DNA of 64,000 bases from Cornus controversa (taxonomy: Eukaryota; Streptophyta; Magnoliopsida; Cornales; Cornaceae): positions 35,475,501-35,539,500 of the forward strand of contig CM048846.1 of assembly GCA_026545225.1 (NCBI GenBank), in the 5' to 3' direction. Positions within the stretch are counted from its first letter, which is position 1, and the number at the start of each line of letters is the position of its first letter. Below, piece by piece: positions 20,398-34,000 of the stretch. A model generated the notes under the pieces. That model made no database searches and was not told where the DNA came from. It saw only the letters and a program-made list of their open reading frames with translations. A program made the translations under genes and the position numbers.

Positions 20398-22152
20398 GAC
20401 ACCCCTCTCGGTTTACATTTATTGTCCATAGAGAATACTTATGTCAAAAATTGTTCTGACACCTCCTTCCCAAGTGCGTTTACCATTATACCCTCCTATA
20501 TTTAAACAAATTGCAAGCATCATTTGCTGACTTATAGATTAAAAATATAAAATGTCTATTTTGTCCTTTATCAAATCTATTACTCTCTCATTTGTTGACT
20601 ATATAAACTCCATTGAAGACCAGTGACCACCAAGTTTTCTTCACCGAGGACTGTCTTGACGTCATTGTCGAAGACCTATAACCACCGTAGCAGCCCATCA
20701 CTGAATCTACACCACTCCACCATTTGGGTCTCCTCTGTTATGTCTCCACTAAAACTCCACTCCACCATCTTCCTCCATTGTTTGGGTCTCCATTGCAAAT
20801 CCTACCAATCCACGACAGAGACTCACCGAAGACGTCGTCGGTTGTGAGCTTGGCAAAGGGATTGAGAGTGAAGAGGAGAGATGGAATCAGTGGTGTGGGC
20901 ATAGAGTTTCATGAAGTGACTTTTCATGGTGGAGCTCGGTACAGATGGTGGTGTTCTTTGGTTGGTGGTGCAACTGTTAGAGACAGATGAAACTTGAAAG
21001 CTTTTTTTAGAGAAATGAAGAGAGTTAGAAAGAGAAAGAGAGATAAAACTTATGGCGCGTGAGACCACCTTCGGCGAGGTTCTGAAGTCGGTCAAGATCG
21101 ACGTTTCGATGATGGCTCGACAATGGAGTTGGTGGTTGTTGGTGATGGCCGAAATTGAACTGTTCATCATCTACTCCATCTTCTCATTTCACACTCCAAT
21201 GACTTGTTACATATTCTGTATGGGACAACCAAATTCTATTATGATTTTTAGCCACAGAACTCATCAACTTTCCCAAATAGCCGTATCATCTTAAGAATCC
21301 ATGAAAATATCAATCTTCAAAATTCAAGCACACCATTGTTCTCCCAGAACTAAACCCAAACTGTAGCTCTAGTTTAACTGCTGACTCCCACCACCATTTT
21401 TGACATCAACTGCCATCAAACACCATTAATTTCTCCACTCTCTACACCAATAAATTCCTTATTTGTGTATCCATCTATGATTTAAGATTGAATCAAATTA
21501 AAATGAGACTTGAAACCCCTGGTTGCAATGAGCCATTGCCACCTATTACTAGTTCATTTTTCAACCACCATTCCACCCCAAAGCAAACCAAATCTTATAT
21601 CAATCTACTCGTAATGGATCCAACTTCATTGTGGCACAAAAATCTTCACCATCCATAGCCTAGATTAGAAATCCCCAAATATCAAAATTTCTAGGGTTCT
21701 ACTTGTTGAATCCCTATTTCACTCAAATTCAACACCCAAATCATCAAATTAACAGATCTAATCATGTTAAATGGTAACTACACCGAAGATAATAGTGCTA
21801 GGTGGTGATGGGTTTTGTTTGGACAGCGAAGTGGAGGAAGTGGTGGTTGGTTGGTGGGTTGATGGAGCTCAGCAATGGAGATGGTGATTGTGGGCCTGCT
21901 ATGGTGAACCTTGGGTAGGAGAAGACTGTGTTTGGCTATGTAGTGGTTCTAAATTCATTGTGAGGGTATAAAGGTCCAATTATTTAGGATTAAAATTGTA
22001 CTTTCAAAGAAGAATGGTAGTTTTGACATTTTAACATTTCAAATTAGCAGATGGGGGTGTTAGGGTTAGGTTAACCAAAACTTAAGAGGTGTTAGAGCCA
22101 TTTTTGACACAAGTATTCTCTATGAGCGATAAACATAAACCTGAGGGTCCCA
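20398..22152. mobile_element. 1.75-kb TIR element, unclassified, non-autonomous
   Basis: The ends 20398-20466 and 22084-22152 are inverted repeats of about 69 bp sharing CATAGAGAATACTT and TGTCAAAAAT. The interior is less AT-rich than its surroundings, with CCACCA/GGTGGT-rich sequence and short overlapping open frames on both strands but no recognisable domain. No clear target duplication was found. The interior could be captured promoter or 5' exon sequence. Confidence 0.6.
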
Positions 22153-23295
22153 GAACATTTTACCATTTACTAAACCATTAATTGTTATTTTATTTCTTTA
22201 CATTTTAAATATACTATGTTCTATTGCTGTCATCTGCAGTTACCCACTCACCCATTCGCTCTTTTCGCCTATTGGCATTTGTAGCTTAGGAGCATTAATC
22301 GATCCATTGAAACACTTCCATATGAAACACTATGCTTACTAGGAAAGTAATGCATGTCAATGTTATCTCTTAGCATACTTGAATAGTTGAGAAATTGCAA
22401 ATGGCTTGAATTTATTTTCATTTTTCAATTTTACATAAGATTTTGAATGATAGATTGAATCTAATTTGCTAAAGAATATATTTGAACCAAAAAGACGAGG
22501 TAAAGTTTCACGCAAACTTGCAAAGCGACTTCAGAAGTATCCATCGACATATTTATTATTGAATGCAATGAAGAGTAATAAACTCAAATCTTGTCGGTTA
22601 AAAAGAATACAAGATCTCCACTTTAATTTGGTACACCTATTTTATGTATTTATATATTGTTTTTTGCTTAGCAATAGAAATTGGTACATCTATTTAAGGC
22701 TTACGAGAAAAAAATAAAATAAGGATCAATTTAAGAAGTTAAGCAGATGGCTAACTACAATGCCAAATTATATTATAATAGAATTAAGATATTACAGATA
22801 AGAAAATAAAATGAAAAAATAACTAAAATCATTGATCTTTCATTATTTGGGAACTGATAAAAATTAAACTCTGCTTAAGTATACATAAAAAGCCTAATAT
22901 TTGGAAGTACTTTCTCATGAACAAAATAGAATAATGGTTGTCTAGTGTGGTTGCATATCAGGATTTGTGATGTCATGTATTTATCAACTCCCTAATATGC
23001 ATACCTAAAAGAAAGAAAAAACAAAAGAAGGAAATTTTCATATACATACTTAGTATGTAGAAGTTAGGTTAACAACAATTATATGATTTATATACTTTTA
23101 CATCTCCTATGTAGGTCAACACTATCATGTACAATAAATTATACATGTGATGTCGTACATATCATATATATGAATATGTATTTAAAATTTATACACAAAA
23201 AAAAAAGAGTTTTGCCTACCAGCTCTTTGTGATGTTATTTGCCTAACTCCTCTTGACTTTGCCTTTTCTGTTGTTCTTCATCTGAGGATCGCATT
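22153..23295. other. No recognisable gene
   Basis: AT-rich. The frame at 22466-22717 starts with a basic stretch (PKRRGKVSRKLAKRLQKYPS) that I do not recognise. It decays into hydrophobic low-complexity residues and is unlikely to be a gene. Confidence 0.4.
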
Positions 23296-24330
23296 TGTTA
23301 AGAATTGTGTCTCAAATTCTTAGTCTAATTAGGTTTCTATTTTAGAGTTGTATTTTGTTAGATATTTTCTATTAAACAAGTCTTAGGCTCCAAGGAATTG
23401 TATTCCTTGTCCAACAAGGAATAAGATATAGGACTGTATAAATAGTTACCTAGGTTATGAGTTAAGACTTATGAGATTGAGAGATATATAATTTCATGAG
23501 GGAGTTGATGGGTAGAGATAGTTTATGTGTTGGTAGAGTAAGAAAAACATCAATGGCACGGGTGGTGAGGGGACAAACTCGTGGAGCTGTATATGGTGAA
23601 AATATATGTACATGGTAGTGGTATTCTACCGTTGTAATATCTCTACCCATTATATCCCATCCATGGATGAAATCCAGTTTGGCCAAACCATGTTAAATCT
23701 TATGTTTGTGTATGATTGCTTTATTGGCTTTCATTGGATATTCATTATTGTGCACTTCTGCTACCCCCGACGAATTGGTACTTGAGCCGAAGGTGAAGGA
23801 GATACAAAAAACTCAAGGATTCTCAATTGATGTTGTAATGGGTTTTAGTTGTAGGTGGAGTCAACGAATCAGCTTGATTGTTCATAATAGGTTAACTATT
23901 GTAATGGGTTACATGACACAGAGCTCGAGTAGTTAAGTGGAGCCTTGGAGGTTTGACTGATTGAGCAAGGTACAGCGGGGACAATTAGAGTTTTGTATGA
24001 GGATCATGACATCTTGGCATGTATAGTAAGGAAGAATTGGCTTCTTGAGTGAAAGTCCCTAAATCAGGTTGGGTTATTGGAACGGTCCATGAGTGCAAGT
24101 CCCTAAAGAGTGATTTGGTTTATATGCAAGATTGAAGCTACATTAAGTTATCCTAATCAATGTGTTGGGAAATGATGATTTACTTGATAGAATTTGAGCC
24201 AAGGTATAGATTGTTAGGAATTACGTCTCAAATTTCTACTCTAATTAGGTTTCCATTATAGAATTACATTTTGTTAGAAATTTTATATTAGATGAGTATG
24301 GGCTTCAAGGAATTATAATTGGAAAAATTT
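23296..24330 (+). mobile_element. Copia-type LTR remnant pair
   Basis: TGTTAAGAATTGTGTCTCAA at 23296 and TGTTAGGAATTACGTCTCAA at 24212 begin two related stretches with further shared sequence (CTAATTAGGTTTC, ATTTTGTTAGA). They look like the starts of 5' and 3' LTRs. Before the second, GAGCCAAGGTATAGA resembles the usual Copia polypurine tract. The roughly 0.5 kb internal region has no convincing coding sequence, and the second LTR is cut off near 24330 by gypsy sequence. Confidence 0.6.
23437..23444 (+). promoter_or_regulatory. TATA box of the Copia LTR
   Basis: TATAAATA lies about 140 bp into the 5' LTR, a normal position for the retrotransposon promoter. Confidence 0.5.
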
Positions 24331-24336
24331 CTTATA

Positions 24337-26260
24337 TGTCACGCCCCGAATTTCCATACCTAGAACAGTACAAGAACTCAAGGGTAAGAATACAGAACAT
24401 CAACACATCTTATAGCATAACTATTACGCCCCAAGTTCCCATACCTACATCGATATAGGAAATAGGGGTGAACAATTCCAGCATCATCACTCGTCATCAC
24501 TCCTTAACCTTATTTACCCTCCGATACTTTGTTATCATGCTTATATTTCTATTATCGGGCCCCTCACAGAACACCCAAATAACTAATAGTCTAACCGAGC
24601 ATAAACAACACTTTAAGTGCTGCGATTATTCGAAGGTGGAACTTCGATTAATCGAAGTGCTTTGATTAATCGTAAGTGTAGCTTTGATTAATCGAAGTGC
24701 TTCAATCAATCAATCTTCTTGAGTAACTTCTATCGGGACACACAGGTTTTGGAGGAATTGAGCCTAGATCTTTGATTAATCGAAAGTCAGGGTTCAATTA
24801 ATTGAAGGTTCGATTAATTGAAGACCTTGTTTTGATTGATTGCAAGTCCATCTGCTGAAATTCTCATTTCCATGACTTTGAAACCTTAAACACCAATGCA
24901 ATTGCATCAAACTTCCCACAACCTAACATAAAATTATACTCATTAGCATACAACCTTAACATACATAATCATCAACTAAATCATGGAAACACTCACCAAT
25001 TGAAAACATACACCATTTATAAATAAAATCATGTCCAAAAGCTAATAAACACGGCACACATATGCCCATATACAATGATTCGAAAGATAAGTCTCCTTAT
25101 ACAATTCAAAATGCACTAAGTCCACATCTTGGATGTGCATAAAGCAAAAACAACCCAAAAAGAGAATACTTCAAACTCTAAGTCCAACTCACGGTTGTTC
25201 ACCATCGACAACCTCCTTGCTATGTCTTGAAATTATTAATGTAGGGGGATGAACGAAGTTCAACGGGCTCAAGGTCATATGTTGTGCAATCCACCCAAGT
25301 TCACATTTCATATCAACACATAACTTAATTTAACATGTATAACATAGTTATGTGTCATGCTTCCTAGCATTCTAGTCAAACGCTACAATTTGCATTTTCA
25401 CATGACATGCACATCAATATACTTGACAATTCATAAAACTTAAATTAAACCATGCAATAATGCACAACTTCATCATATCTATAACATATGATAAAAATAA
25501 ATTTAAACTAAAAGTCTAACACAAAATCACATAACTCACATTGTTCACATTGTTTTTAGTTCTCATATAGCTCTCGGAATTTTACTAACACTCACACACC
25601 CAATCTAGATATGAGCCGAAACCTTATACCCCATGTCCTCAGTTATTTTTAGGACACTAACCCACTGGTAACCAACTCTCTTGCGCAAGTTTAAGGTCTT
25701 TCAATCTCAAAGGATCTATTCTCCCTCTACTTTGTACATTAGCCATTTTCGAGATATCATCTCACACACACAAAATATATCACTTTTTGTATAGACATAT
25801 ACAAGTCTTGATACATTAGCATCCATTTCATGTCCTATATGTATCTCTAGTATGTCATACAAGAAATCATATTGACACATACATACATTCAGCCTCTTAT
25901 ACAAATTTTTCATTGAAACTAGGGTTTCAATCCATATCACCAAAATCTCATATATGCAATATATTTCACATAAAGTATATACTAGTAATTCATGCATTCT
26001 AAATCACATTTCAATCATTTTCAATCCGAAAAAACATATATATTTCAATTCAAACCGAGAATCTATTCACAAGAGTTCATATCTTCATATATAAAATGAA
26101 AACATCAATTTTATGCTCATATTATGAAATTTAACTTGTATTGAAAGGCATAACACACACCCCTTACCTCAAGAGATTAAATCTCAAGCTACACCTCAAT
26201 TTCACCAATTTAAAAGTTGTCCAAACCTAGCCTTGTTTGGTTTAAAATGATGCCCTCGCT
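24337..26260 (-). mobile_element. Probable gypsy LTR remnant with palindromic motif array
   Basis: The plus strand begins TGTCACGCCCCGAATTTCC, like the LTR edge at 29136, and ends next to a gypsy RNase H remnant read on the minus strand. Between about 24625 and 24845 it carries repeated TCGATTAATCGA-type palindromes, also seen in the LTR at 29400-29610. General layout resembles that LTR but sequence is strongly diverged, so it may be a different insertion. No coding sequence. Confidence 0.4.
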
Positions 26261-26261
26261 A

Positions 26262-29100
26262 CATAGAATGAATTTTACTTTTGTGAGAAAATGTATTTGA
26301 GACTTTTGTGATCGGAGAATACTTTGAACCTTTCCCCATACAAATAATGTCTCCATAACTTAAGTGCAAAAATCACCGCCGCCAACTCTAAGTTATGAAT
26401 TGGATAATTCTGTTCATATGTCTTCAATTAGTGTGAGTCATACGCCACAACCCATTCGGTTTGCATCAATACACATCCCAAATCGAGTCTTGAAGTGTCA
26501 CAATTAATCGTGTATCCCAACTCTTATTCTGAAATAATCAAGATTGGAGTTAAAGTCAATCGACTCTTCAATTCCATAAATGTTTGCTCGCAAGCATCAT
26601 TCCATACAAATTTAACTCCTTTCTGGGTAAGCTTAGTCATGGGTGCTGCTAACTATGAGAAGTCCTTCACGAACCTTCGGTAATACCCGTTTAACCCCAA
26701 GAAACTATGTATTTCAAATACACTCTTTGGTTTTTCCCAATTCATCACTACCTCAATCTTAGATGAATTCACGAAAACTCCTCCTTCAGACACTACATGT
26801 CCAAGGAATTTCATCTCTGCTAGCCAAAAATCACACTTCTCGTATTTGGCATATAGTTGGTTCTCCATTAGGAGCTGCAACACAATCCTCAAGTGACCCT
26901 CATGCTCCTTTTCCGAAGATGAGTACAATAGGATGTCATCAACGAACACTACTACAAACTTGTCCAAGTAAATACTAAAGACACGGTTAATTAAATCCAT
27001 TAATGATGCCGGTGTGTTCGTCAAACCAAATGACATAACCAAGAACTCGTAGTGTCTATATCAAGTACGAAAAGTAGTTTTTTGAATGTCTTTATCTTAA
27101 CACTTCGAACCCTTTAGCTGATCAAACAAGTCATCTATCTTTGGCAAACGATATTTTTCTTGATCATTGCTCAGTTCAATGTCCGATAATCAATGTAAAG
27201 TCACAAAGATCTGTCTTTCTTCTTGGCAAAGAGGACTGGAGCTCCCCAAGTTGATGTACTAGGTTATACAAATCCCTTGTTTAGCAACTCCTATAATTGG
27301 TCCTATAATTTTTTTAATTCTGCTAGTGCCATTCGGTACAGTGCCATATAAATTGGTGCGGTACCTGAAGCAAGTTCGATGGTAAACTCCACTGCACATT
27401 TTGGAGGCAACTCAGTCAAGTCCTCTAGAAACATATCTAAAAACTCATGTACTACACGAAGAAACTCTCCATGTGCCATATTTTCACCATCTACTAGCAA
27501 GCTAGCTAAAAAACATCGAAGCCCTTTTCGATCCACGATTATACAAGGAAGATACGTAGAAGTTATCTCGTTCTCCCACAAAACAAAAATAATCACCTTC
27601 CGGTGTGCATATCATCACTCTCCCCTGATGACAATCAATGGTAGCTCTATAGGTAGATAGCCAATCCATATCCAATATCACATCAAAATTAGACATGTCG
27701 AGGAGAATGAAATCAAATACCAATCGATGACCTAAAATCTTGATTTTGTAAGACCAGCAAACACTACCCAAGGTCACTCTACCACCGATCAGTGTATCAA
27801 CATATAAAGCGGTATAGAGAGATGACACCTCTAACACCAAAGCACAAACAAATGCAACATAAATGAATGAATGAGATACACTCGAGTCAACTAACACCCT
27901 AGCCCAAGAGCTAGAAAATAAGAATTTATCTCGAACCACTGACGTTCCTGCCTAGGTCTCTCCTGGAACAAGGCTAAATGTATGTCCCGGTGCTCTCTAG
28001 CCCTGCTTTCCAATTCTCTGATATCCAGACTACTGATTAGGGGCACTAGATGTGACTCTTCTAGCTGGTGGTCGTGAACTCTGAATAGATGGTACTATCT
28101 ATGGCGGAGACAATGCCCTAAAACCAGACTATGGAGTAGTAGTCTGAGTAGAACGCTGTTGTGAACTAATCCCACTCTAAGTACTCTTTTTTTTAGGACA
28201 GTTCCAATTAATGTGCCCCATCTGTTGACAGTGATAACACATCTTTTCACCCACAAAAGTAGCCTGCACTTATGTACACTCAAACCTGTAGTGCCCAGGT
28301 TGCTGACAATTTAAACACACCACTCTAGATCATAAAGATCTTATAGGAACAGTCACAGATGGTGCCGATCGAGCCTGTTGGTGCCCTTGCAAGAATAAAC
28401 CACCATCCTTTTGCTTCTTCCTAGCACGACTGTCCATAATAGACCCCATTCTCCTCATTTGATTCTTAGCATCCTATATCCACTGATTGTCATTACTAAC
28501 CTCCTCTGCTATCAGTGCTCTCTCCACTACCGTAACATACCTTGTCAAGACCAAAACTGATACTCTATCCCTTATGAAAGCCCGAAGACCTCTCACAAAC
28601 TTCTTTACCTTGAGTTCCTCGTTAGGAAGTGAATTTGGTCTCATTTCTATGACTATCATATTGCCTTAATGTAAATCAAAGAATTCTTGCCTTAAGCTAA
28701 CTTTCACTGTCACCAAAAAATATTTCTCGAAGAACAATGTTTTAAACATATCCCAATCCACCACCTCAATATCATGGTAATTCCCAATGAACTTCCACCA
28801 ATGGTTTCCCTCACCCGTAAGGTGATGAGCGTCCACCTTCACCCTTAAGTATTCCTCAACCTCTAATGCGGTGAGGAGTTTGACTATTTTGTCTATCCAA
28901 TCCTATGCCATCATAGGGTCAGACCCTTTGGCGTATGATAGTGGATTGTGCTTATTAACATGTCCCAAAGCCAACATTTCATAATTAGCATGTTATACCA
29001 AACACGTAAGCATATAAGCATATTCCATGCAACATGCCATAACCTTAAATCCACGTACACAACCTCAAGTATACACGTGTTTCAACCCCACCCATTACCC
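26262..29100 (-). pseudogene. Decayed Ty3/gypsy gag-pol (copy A), integrase missing
   Basis: Read on the minus strand: gag remnant (28659-28474, VKKFVRGLRAFIRDRVSVLV); two zinc knuckles (CLNCQQPGHYRFEC and CYHCQQMGHINWNC, about 28310-28205, with an in-frame stop between them); aspartic protease (27939-27502, active site decayed from DSGAS to DSSVS); reverse transcriptase (27596-26653 in pieces, with [10 protein letters not shown]); and the start of RNase H (to about 26270). Integrase is absent, because RNase H abuts LTR-like sequence. There are many stops and frameshifts. The domain order PR-RT-RH and initiator-Met PBS fit chromovirus-type gypsy elements. An old, inactive copy. Confidence 0.85.
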
Positions 29101-29135
29101 AAAGGTATACAAACCCGATTGCTCTGATACTAAGT

Positions 29136-29380
29136 TGTCATGCCCCGAAAAAGAATGGGAAATGAGGGTGATTAAGTTAAACATCATTACCTTTCACTGA
29201 CAATTACGCTCTGATACCAAGTTGTCATGCTTCAATTTCCAACACCCGGAAGGTCATGGGAAATTAGGGTGATTAAGTTAAACATTATTAACCAACAATT
29301 ACGCTCTAATATTAAGTTGTCATGCCCCCAATTTCTAACATCCCGAAGGGCATGGGAAATGGGGGTAATTAATGAAATCT
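29136..29380 (-). repeat. Triplicated LTR end plus primer-binding site
   Basis: Three tandem units (29136-29222, 29223-29317, 29318 to about 29380) each begin TGTCATGC. The first two end in CGCTCTGATACCAAG or its decayed form, the complement of the tRNA-Met PBS. So the LTR edge and PBS are repeated in steps of about 87-95 bp. Confidence 0.75.
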
Positions 29381-31019
29381 CCGTATCCTTCAACTACAAA
29401 TCTGTTGTGAACAGTAAGTTCGATTAATCAAACTTGACCTTCGATTTATGAAAGTTATGATTAATCGTTGGTCTATTGAACTTACAATTGTAACATACTG
29501 GTTTTTGAGCTCCAATTTCACAAAATTATGATTAATCGAAGAGGGGTCTTCAATTAATCAATACCTTTTGATTAGTCGAAGAGGGGTCTTCGATCAATCG
29601 TAGGCATTCGACTGAAAATCACGATATTCTATACTTAGTAAATTTTATGTCTAATTCCCATCCTTTAACATGTATACATTGTCCTTGAAATATAATACGC
29701 CTAAAATGGTCCATAGTATATATAACATAATCTAATCACAAAACTCTCATATCCAAATGGATCATATCTATAATTACATACACATTGGGATTCCAAAACC
29801 ACCCCTCATACATTCATTCATTATTCAAAAGTTGTAAAAACATGCCACACATGGCAAATACACATAAAGCTCAAATACATAATAATTATCCAAATATAGG
29901 GACAACATTTCTGAAATAGTCCATATGTTACAACCCTGCATAGACATCAATATATACTCATCCAAAAGAACACCAAAAGTCACACTCGAGCATTTCTAAA
30001 CTTTATCCTCCACTGGTGCTTGATCTGAAAAAGGTTTGGGGGGGGGGTGTGAGCATACAGCTAGTCCAGTAGAGATCATTTGCCCAACTCAATGATAACT
30101 CATGTAGACATGCATGAATGCAAAATGAAATCTCTATACAACTACATGGCATGCTTCAATATTCATAAACTCAAGACTTATTCAACATTGGAAATAAGAA
30201 TGATATCACATATCTCCAGTACATATAAGCAGTTTGATATGAAATACATTCACAATTAAACTCAACATCACGTGTACCCAAAAATTCAACCACAAGGGGA
30301 CTTCTGATTGCCACATCCATAGTAAGTGTCCTTGAAAGACCACATACTCTGCTTATGATTTAAAGGACCTATAGATTAAGGCTAAGAAGGAATTCATACC
30401 CCTACCTCAAATTCTAAGCCAGTTTAGTCAAGCCCTAGAAATCTCAGCTTTTCCAACTTCATCAAAATGGACATTGTTCGGTCCAAAACATAGGCCTCAC
30501 CAAGAAGAACAAACCCTTTGCCTTCAATACCTTCCAAATCAATCTCTAGAGCCTCCAAATCAAATAAAGAGAGAAAGAAGTTGCAGGGGAAAGACAAGGA
30601 CAAAGATAGGTGTCTATTTGGTCTCAAGGAAATGGCTAAAATATCTATACTCTGATATTTATAGCCTCTACACCATAAAATGACCAAAATACCCTTAATC
30701 TACTTAACGTACCCTCTTGACCTCCATTTTTGATTCTGAAAGTAACTACGGTTCCGAAATTGATTCCACTCCTCTTATAACATTCCATTTGGTCTAAAAC
30801 TAAAAATAATATTTTTCAAAACAATATCTGGTCTCTCAGGCCTCACTGACCCGAAAATCTCAAAATGAGTCAAATGACTCAAAAACTTTCTTGAACCTTC
30901 AAACAAGTTTCTAAACATGATTTTTATATTCAAAACATATGTAACATAACTTAAAATCCATTTATGAAAAAAACAATGAATAAAAAGAAAATTGGTCAAA
31001 ATTGGACCCGGTCTTTACA
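29136..31019 (-). mobile_element. Gypsy LTR (about 1.9 kb), 5' LTR of copy A
   Basis: The plus strand runs TGTCATGCCCC... to ...GGTCTTTACA. On the minus strand the LTR therefore starts TGTAAAGACC and ends at a PBS-like CTTAGTATCAGAGCAATC (complement of initiator tRNA-Met), which leads into copy A. It includes TCGATTAATC-type palindromes (29410-29610) and a poly-G run near 30040. The short frames within it are not genes. Confidence 0.65.
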
Positions 31020-31039
31020 TATATGACACACAATACATC

Positions 31040-34000
31040 GAAAGGAGCTATCTCGATACTAGCTTGGTAACTATTATTATAGGAAACTCCACCAATGGTA
31101 AATGGTCTTCCCAATTTCCTCTACAATCTAGGATACAAGCTCTGAACATATCCTCTAATATCTGAATGGTACGCTCCAATTGATCATCAGTTTGAGGATA
31201 AAATGTTATACTAAAGTACAACCCCGTATCAAGGGCTAGCTGAAAATCCTGCCAAAATTGCGAAGTAAACCTAAGATCCTTATCTGAAATAATAAATACT
31301 GGGACACCATGAAGCTTCACAATCTGCTCCACATATAACTTACTAAGCTTCTCTGAACCATCCATGATCCGAATAGGCAGAAAATAAGTTGTCTTAGTCA
31401 ACCTATCGACTATGACCCACATAACATCATGTCCTTTCTGTGATCTCAGAAGTCCAATCATGAAATCCATGGTGATATGCTCTCATTTCCACTGCACAAC
31501 TGGTAACTGTTGTAACAAACTAGCCGGTCTTTGATGTTCGGCCTTAACTTGTTGGCAAGTAAGATACTTAGCCACAAATTGAGCCATATCTTTTTTTATT
31601 CCTTTCCACCAATATTGGCATCTCAAGTCTTGATACATTTTCATCCCACAGGGATGTACTGCAAGCCTAGAACAATGAAACTCCCAAAAAATACCCTCCT
31701 TACGAAGGATATGCACATACATCTTCCCTCTAAATCGTAGACCTCCATCCGAATGTAAGGTCTAATCTTCCACTATTTTACCACTCAAAATTTAAGTGTG
31801 AATAGCCTTCATTTCCTTAGCTTGCAATTGTGCCTCAATTAACCCATTGACTAGAGTTGGTTAAGCAACAAGACTAAACAAGGTAGCTGGTTCACTATCA
31901 TCACTGAAGTACAAGCCCAATTCCGCTATACCCTCCATCATTTTCCATTCTCGAATGGGAATGTTAACCAAAGTCCCATGTGATTTTCTTCTCAAGGCAT
32001 CGGCTACTACATTCATGATACTGTAGATCAAAATCATAATCCTCCATGCATTCCACCCATCTCCGTTGCCTAGAGTTTAAATCGTTTTGAGAGAAGAGAT
32101 ATTTGAGACTATTGTGATAAAAAAAGATTTCAAATTTTTCCCTGTACAAGTAGTGACTCCACCCCTTTAATGCAAAGATAACTACTACTAACTCCAAATC
32201 ATGAGTCAAATAGTTTTACTCATGTGTCTTTAATTGTCGAGACCTACAAGCATCAACCCTCTCTGTTTTCATTAACATGCAACCCAACCCATCACGTGAT
32301 GTGTCACAATATATCACATATCCCAACCCAAGTTCTAGAATCACTAAAACTGGAGTGGTAGTCAACCTTTTTTTTAATTCCCAAAAAACAAGCTCATAAG
32401 CTCCATTCCTCGCGAATTTGACTCCCTTACAAGTGAGTCTTGTCATAGGTGCCGCTAGCCGAGACAATTCCTCTACAAATCTTCGGTAATAGTTGACTAA
32501 CCCCAAGAAACTTCAAATTTCAAACATATTTTTTGGACATTCCTAACCCATCACTGCTTCAATCTTGGAAGGATCTCTGGAAACCCTTCCTCCTGAAACC
32601 ACGTGTCTAAGAAACTTCAATTCCGGTAGCCAAAACTCGCATTTCTCATACTTAGCATACAACTGGTTTTTCCTTACAATTTACAACACCATTCTCAAGT
32701 GATTCTCAAGTTCCTCCCTTGATGAAGAATACACGAGAATGTCATCAATGAACATCACAATATATCTATCAAAGAACTAAACATACGATTTATTAAGTCC
32801 ATAAATGTCGCCGGTGCATTTGTTAGCCCAAAAGGCATCACAAGGAACTCGTAATGACCATACCACATATGAAAGTCATCTTCAAAACATCTTCCTCCTT
32901 GACTCTCAATAGATAATACCTTGACCTCAAGTCAATTTTGAAGAAACACTTTACTCCCTTGAATTAATCAAACAAATCATCTATCCTTGGTAAAGGATAT
33001 TTGTTCTTGATTGTCACACGATTTAGCTTCTAATAGTCAATACATAACCCTAATGACCCATCTTTTTTCTTAGCAAACAGGATTGGTGCTCCCCAAGGTG
33101 AAACACTAGGACGTATAAAACTTTTCACCCTCAAGTCCTCTAATTGCTCATTCAACTCTTTCAATTTTACTGGTGTCATATAATACGATGCCATAGAAAT
33201 GGACGTTATCCTGGGTATGACGTCAATGAGAAATTCAACATCCCGCCTAAGAGGTAATTCTGTTAACTCTTTCAAAAACACATCCACAAAATCATAAACA
33301 ACTTCGAAAAAGTTTTCAAAGTTTCCCTCTTCTTCTTCGGTTATAAGATTAGCTAGGAAAAGGCCATAGTCATTTCTATCCCACAATCTATAAAGTGACA
33401 AAGAATAAAATTCACTTCATTCTCCGATGAAGCAAAAATAATCTCCTTCGAGTGTACACACTGACAGTCTTCCTCGGTAGCAATCAATATTGGCTTGAAA
33501 AGCAAATAGCCAATCCATTCCAAGAATGACATCAAAACTCGTATCTCTAAGAGAACAAAATCGAATACAAACCGTCGATTCACTATCCCTATCTCACATG
33601 CTCGGCAAACCACATCTAGGATCACCCTACCCCCAACTGGTGTATCAATCTATAGAGCTCTATTCAAGGTCGACCACTCCCCTGATGGTCAGACTACTGG
33701 GTAGAGGCACTAGGAGTCGCTCCCCTCACCAGTTATGAACTTTGAACTGACTGTGCAGGCTATGGTGGCTGACAAACTCTGAATCCCAAGTGTACCACAG
33801 AAGCCTGAGAATAATGCTGTTATGACCCCGTAGCATTGTAAGTACCACTCTTCTTCTGTGGGCAATCTCTCACCACATGACCCACCTAACCACATCTATA
33901 ACACTTCCTCGAATCCTACTCGGTTGCAGGTTGTAACTGTGGGCATTCTGACCGATAATGTCCCACCTATTGACATTGGAAACACTTCTCCTTATCCTGA

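Noticed and set aside
20623..21170. Overlapping ORFs of 74-115 codons on both strands
   Set aside because: Biased, repetitive composition in the interior of a TIR element; no conserved domain recognised.
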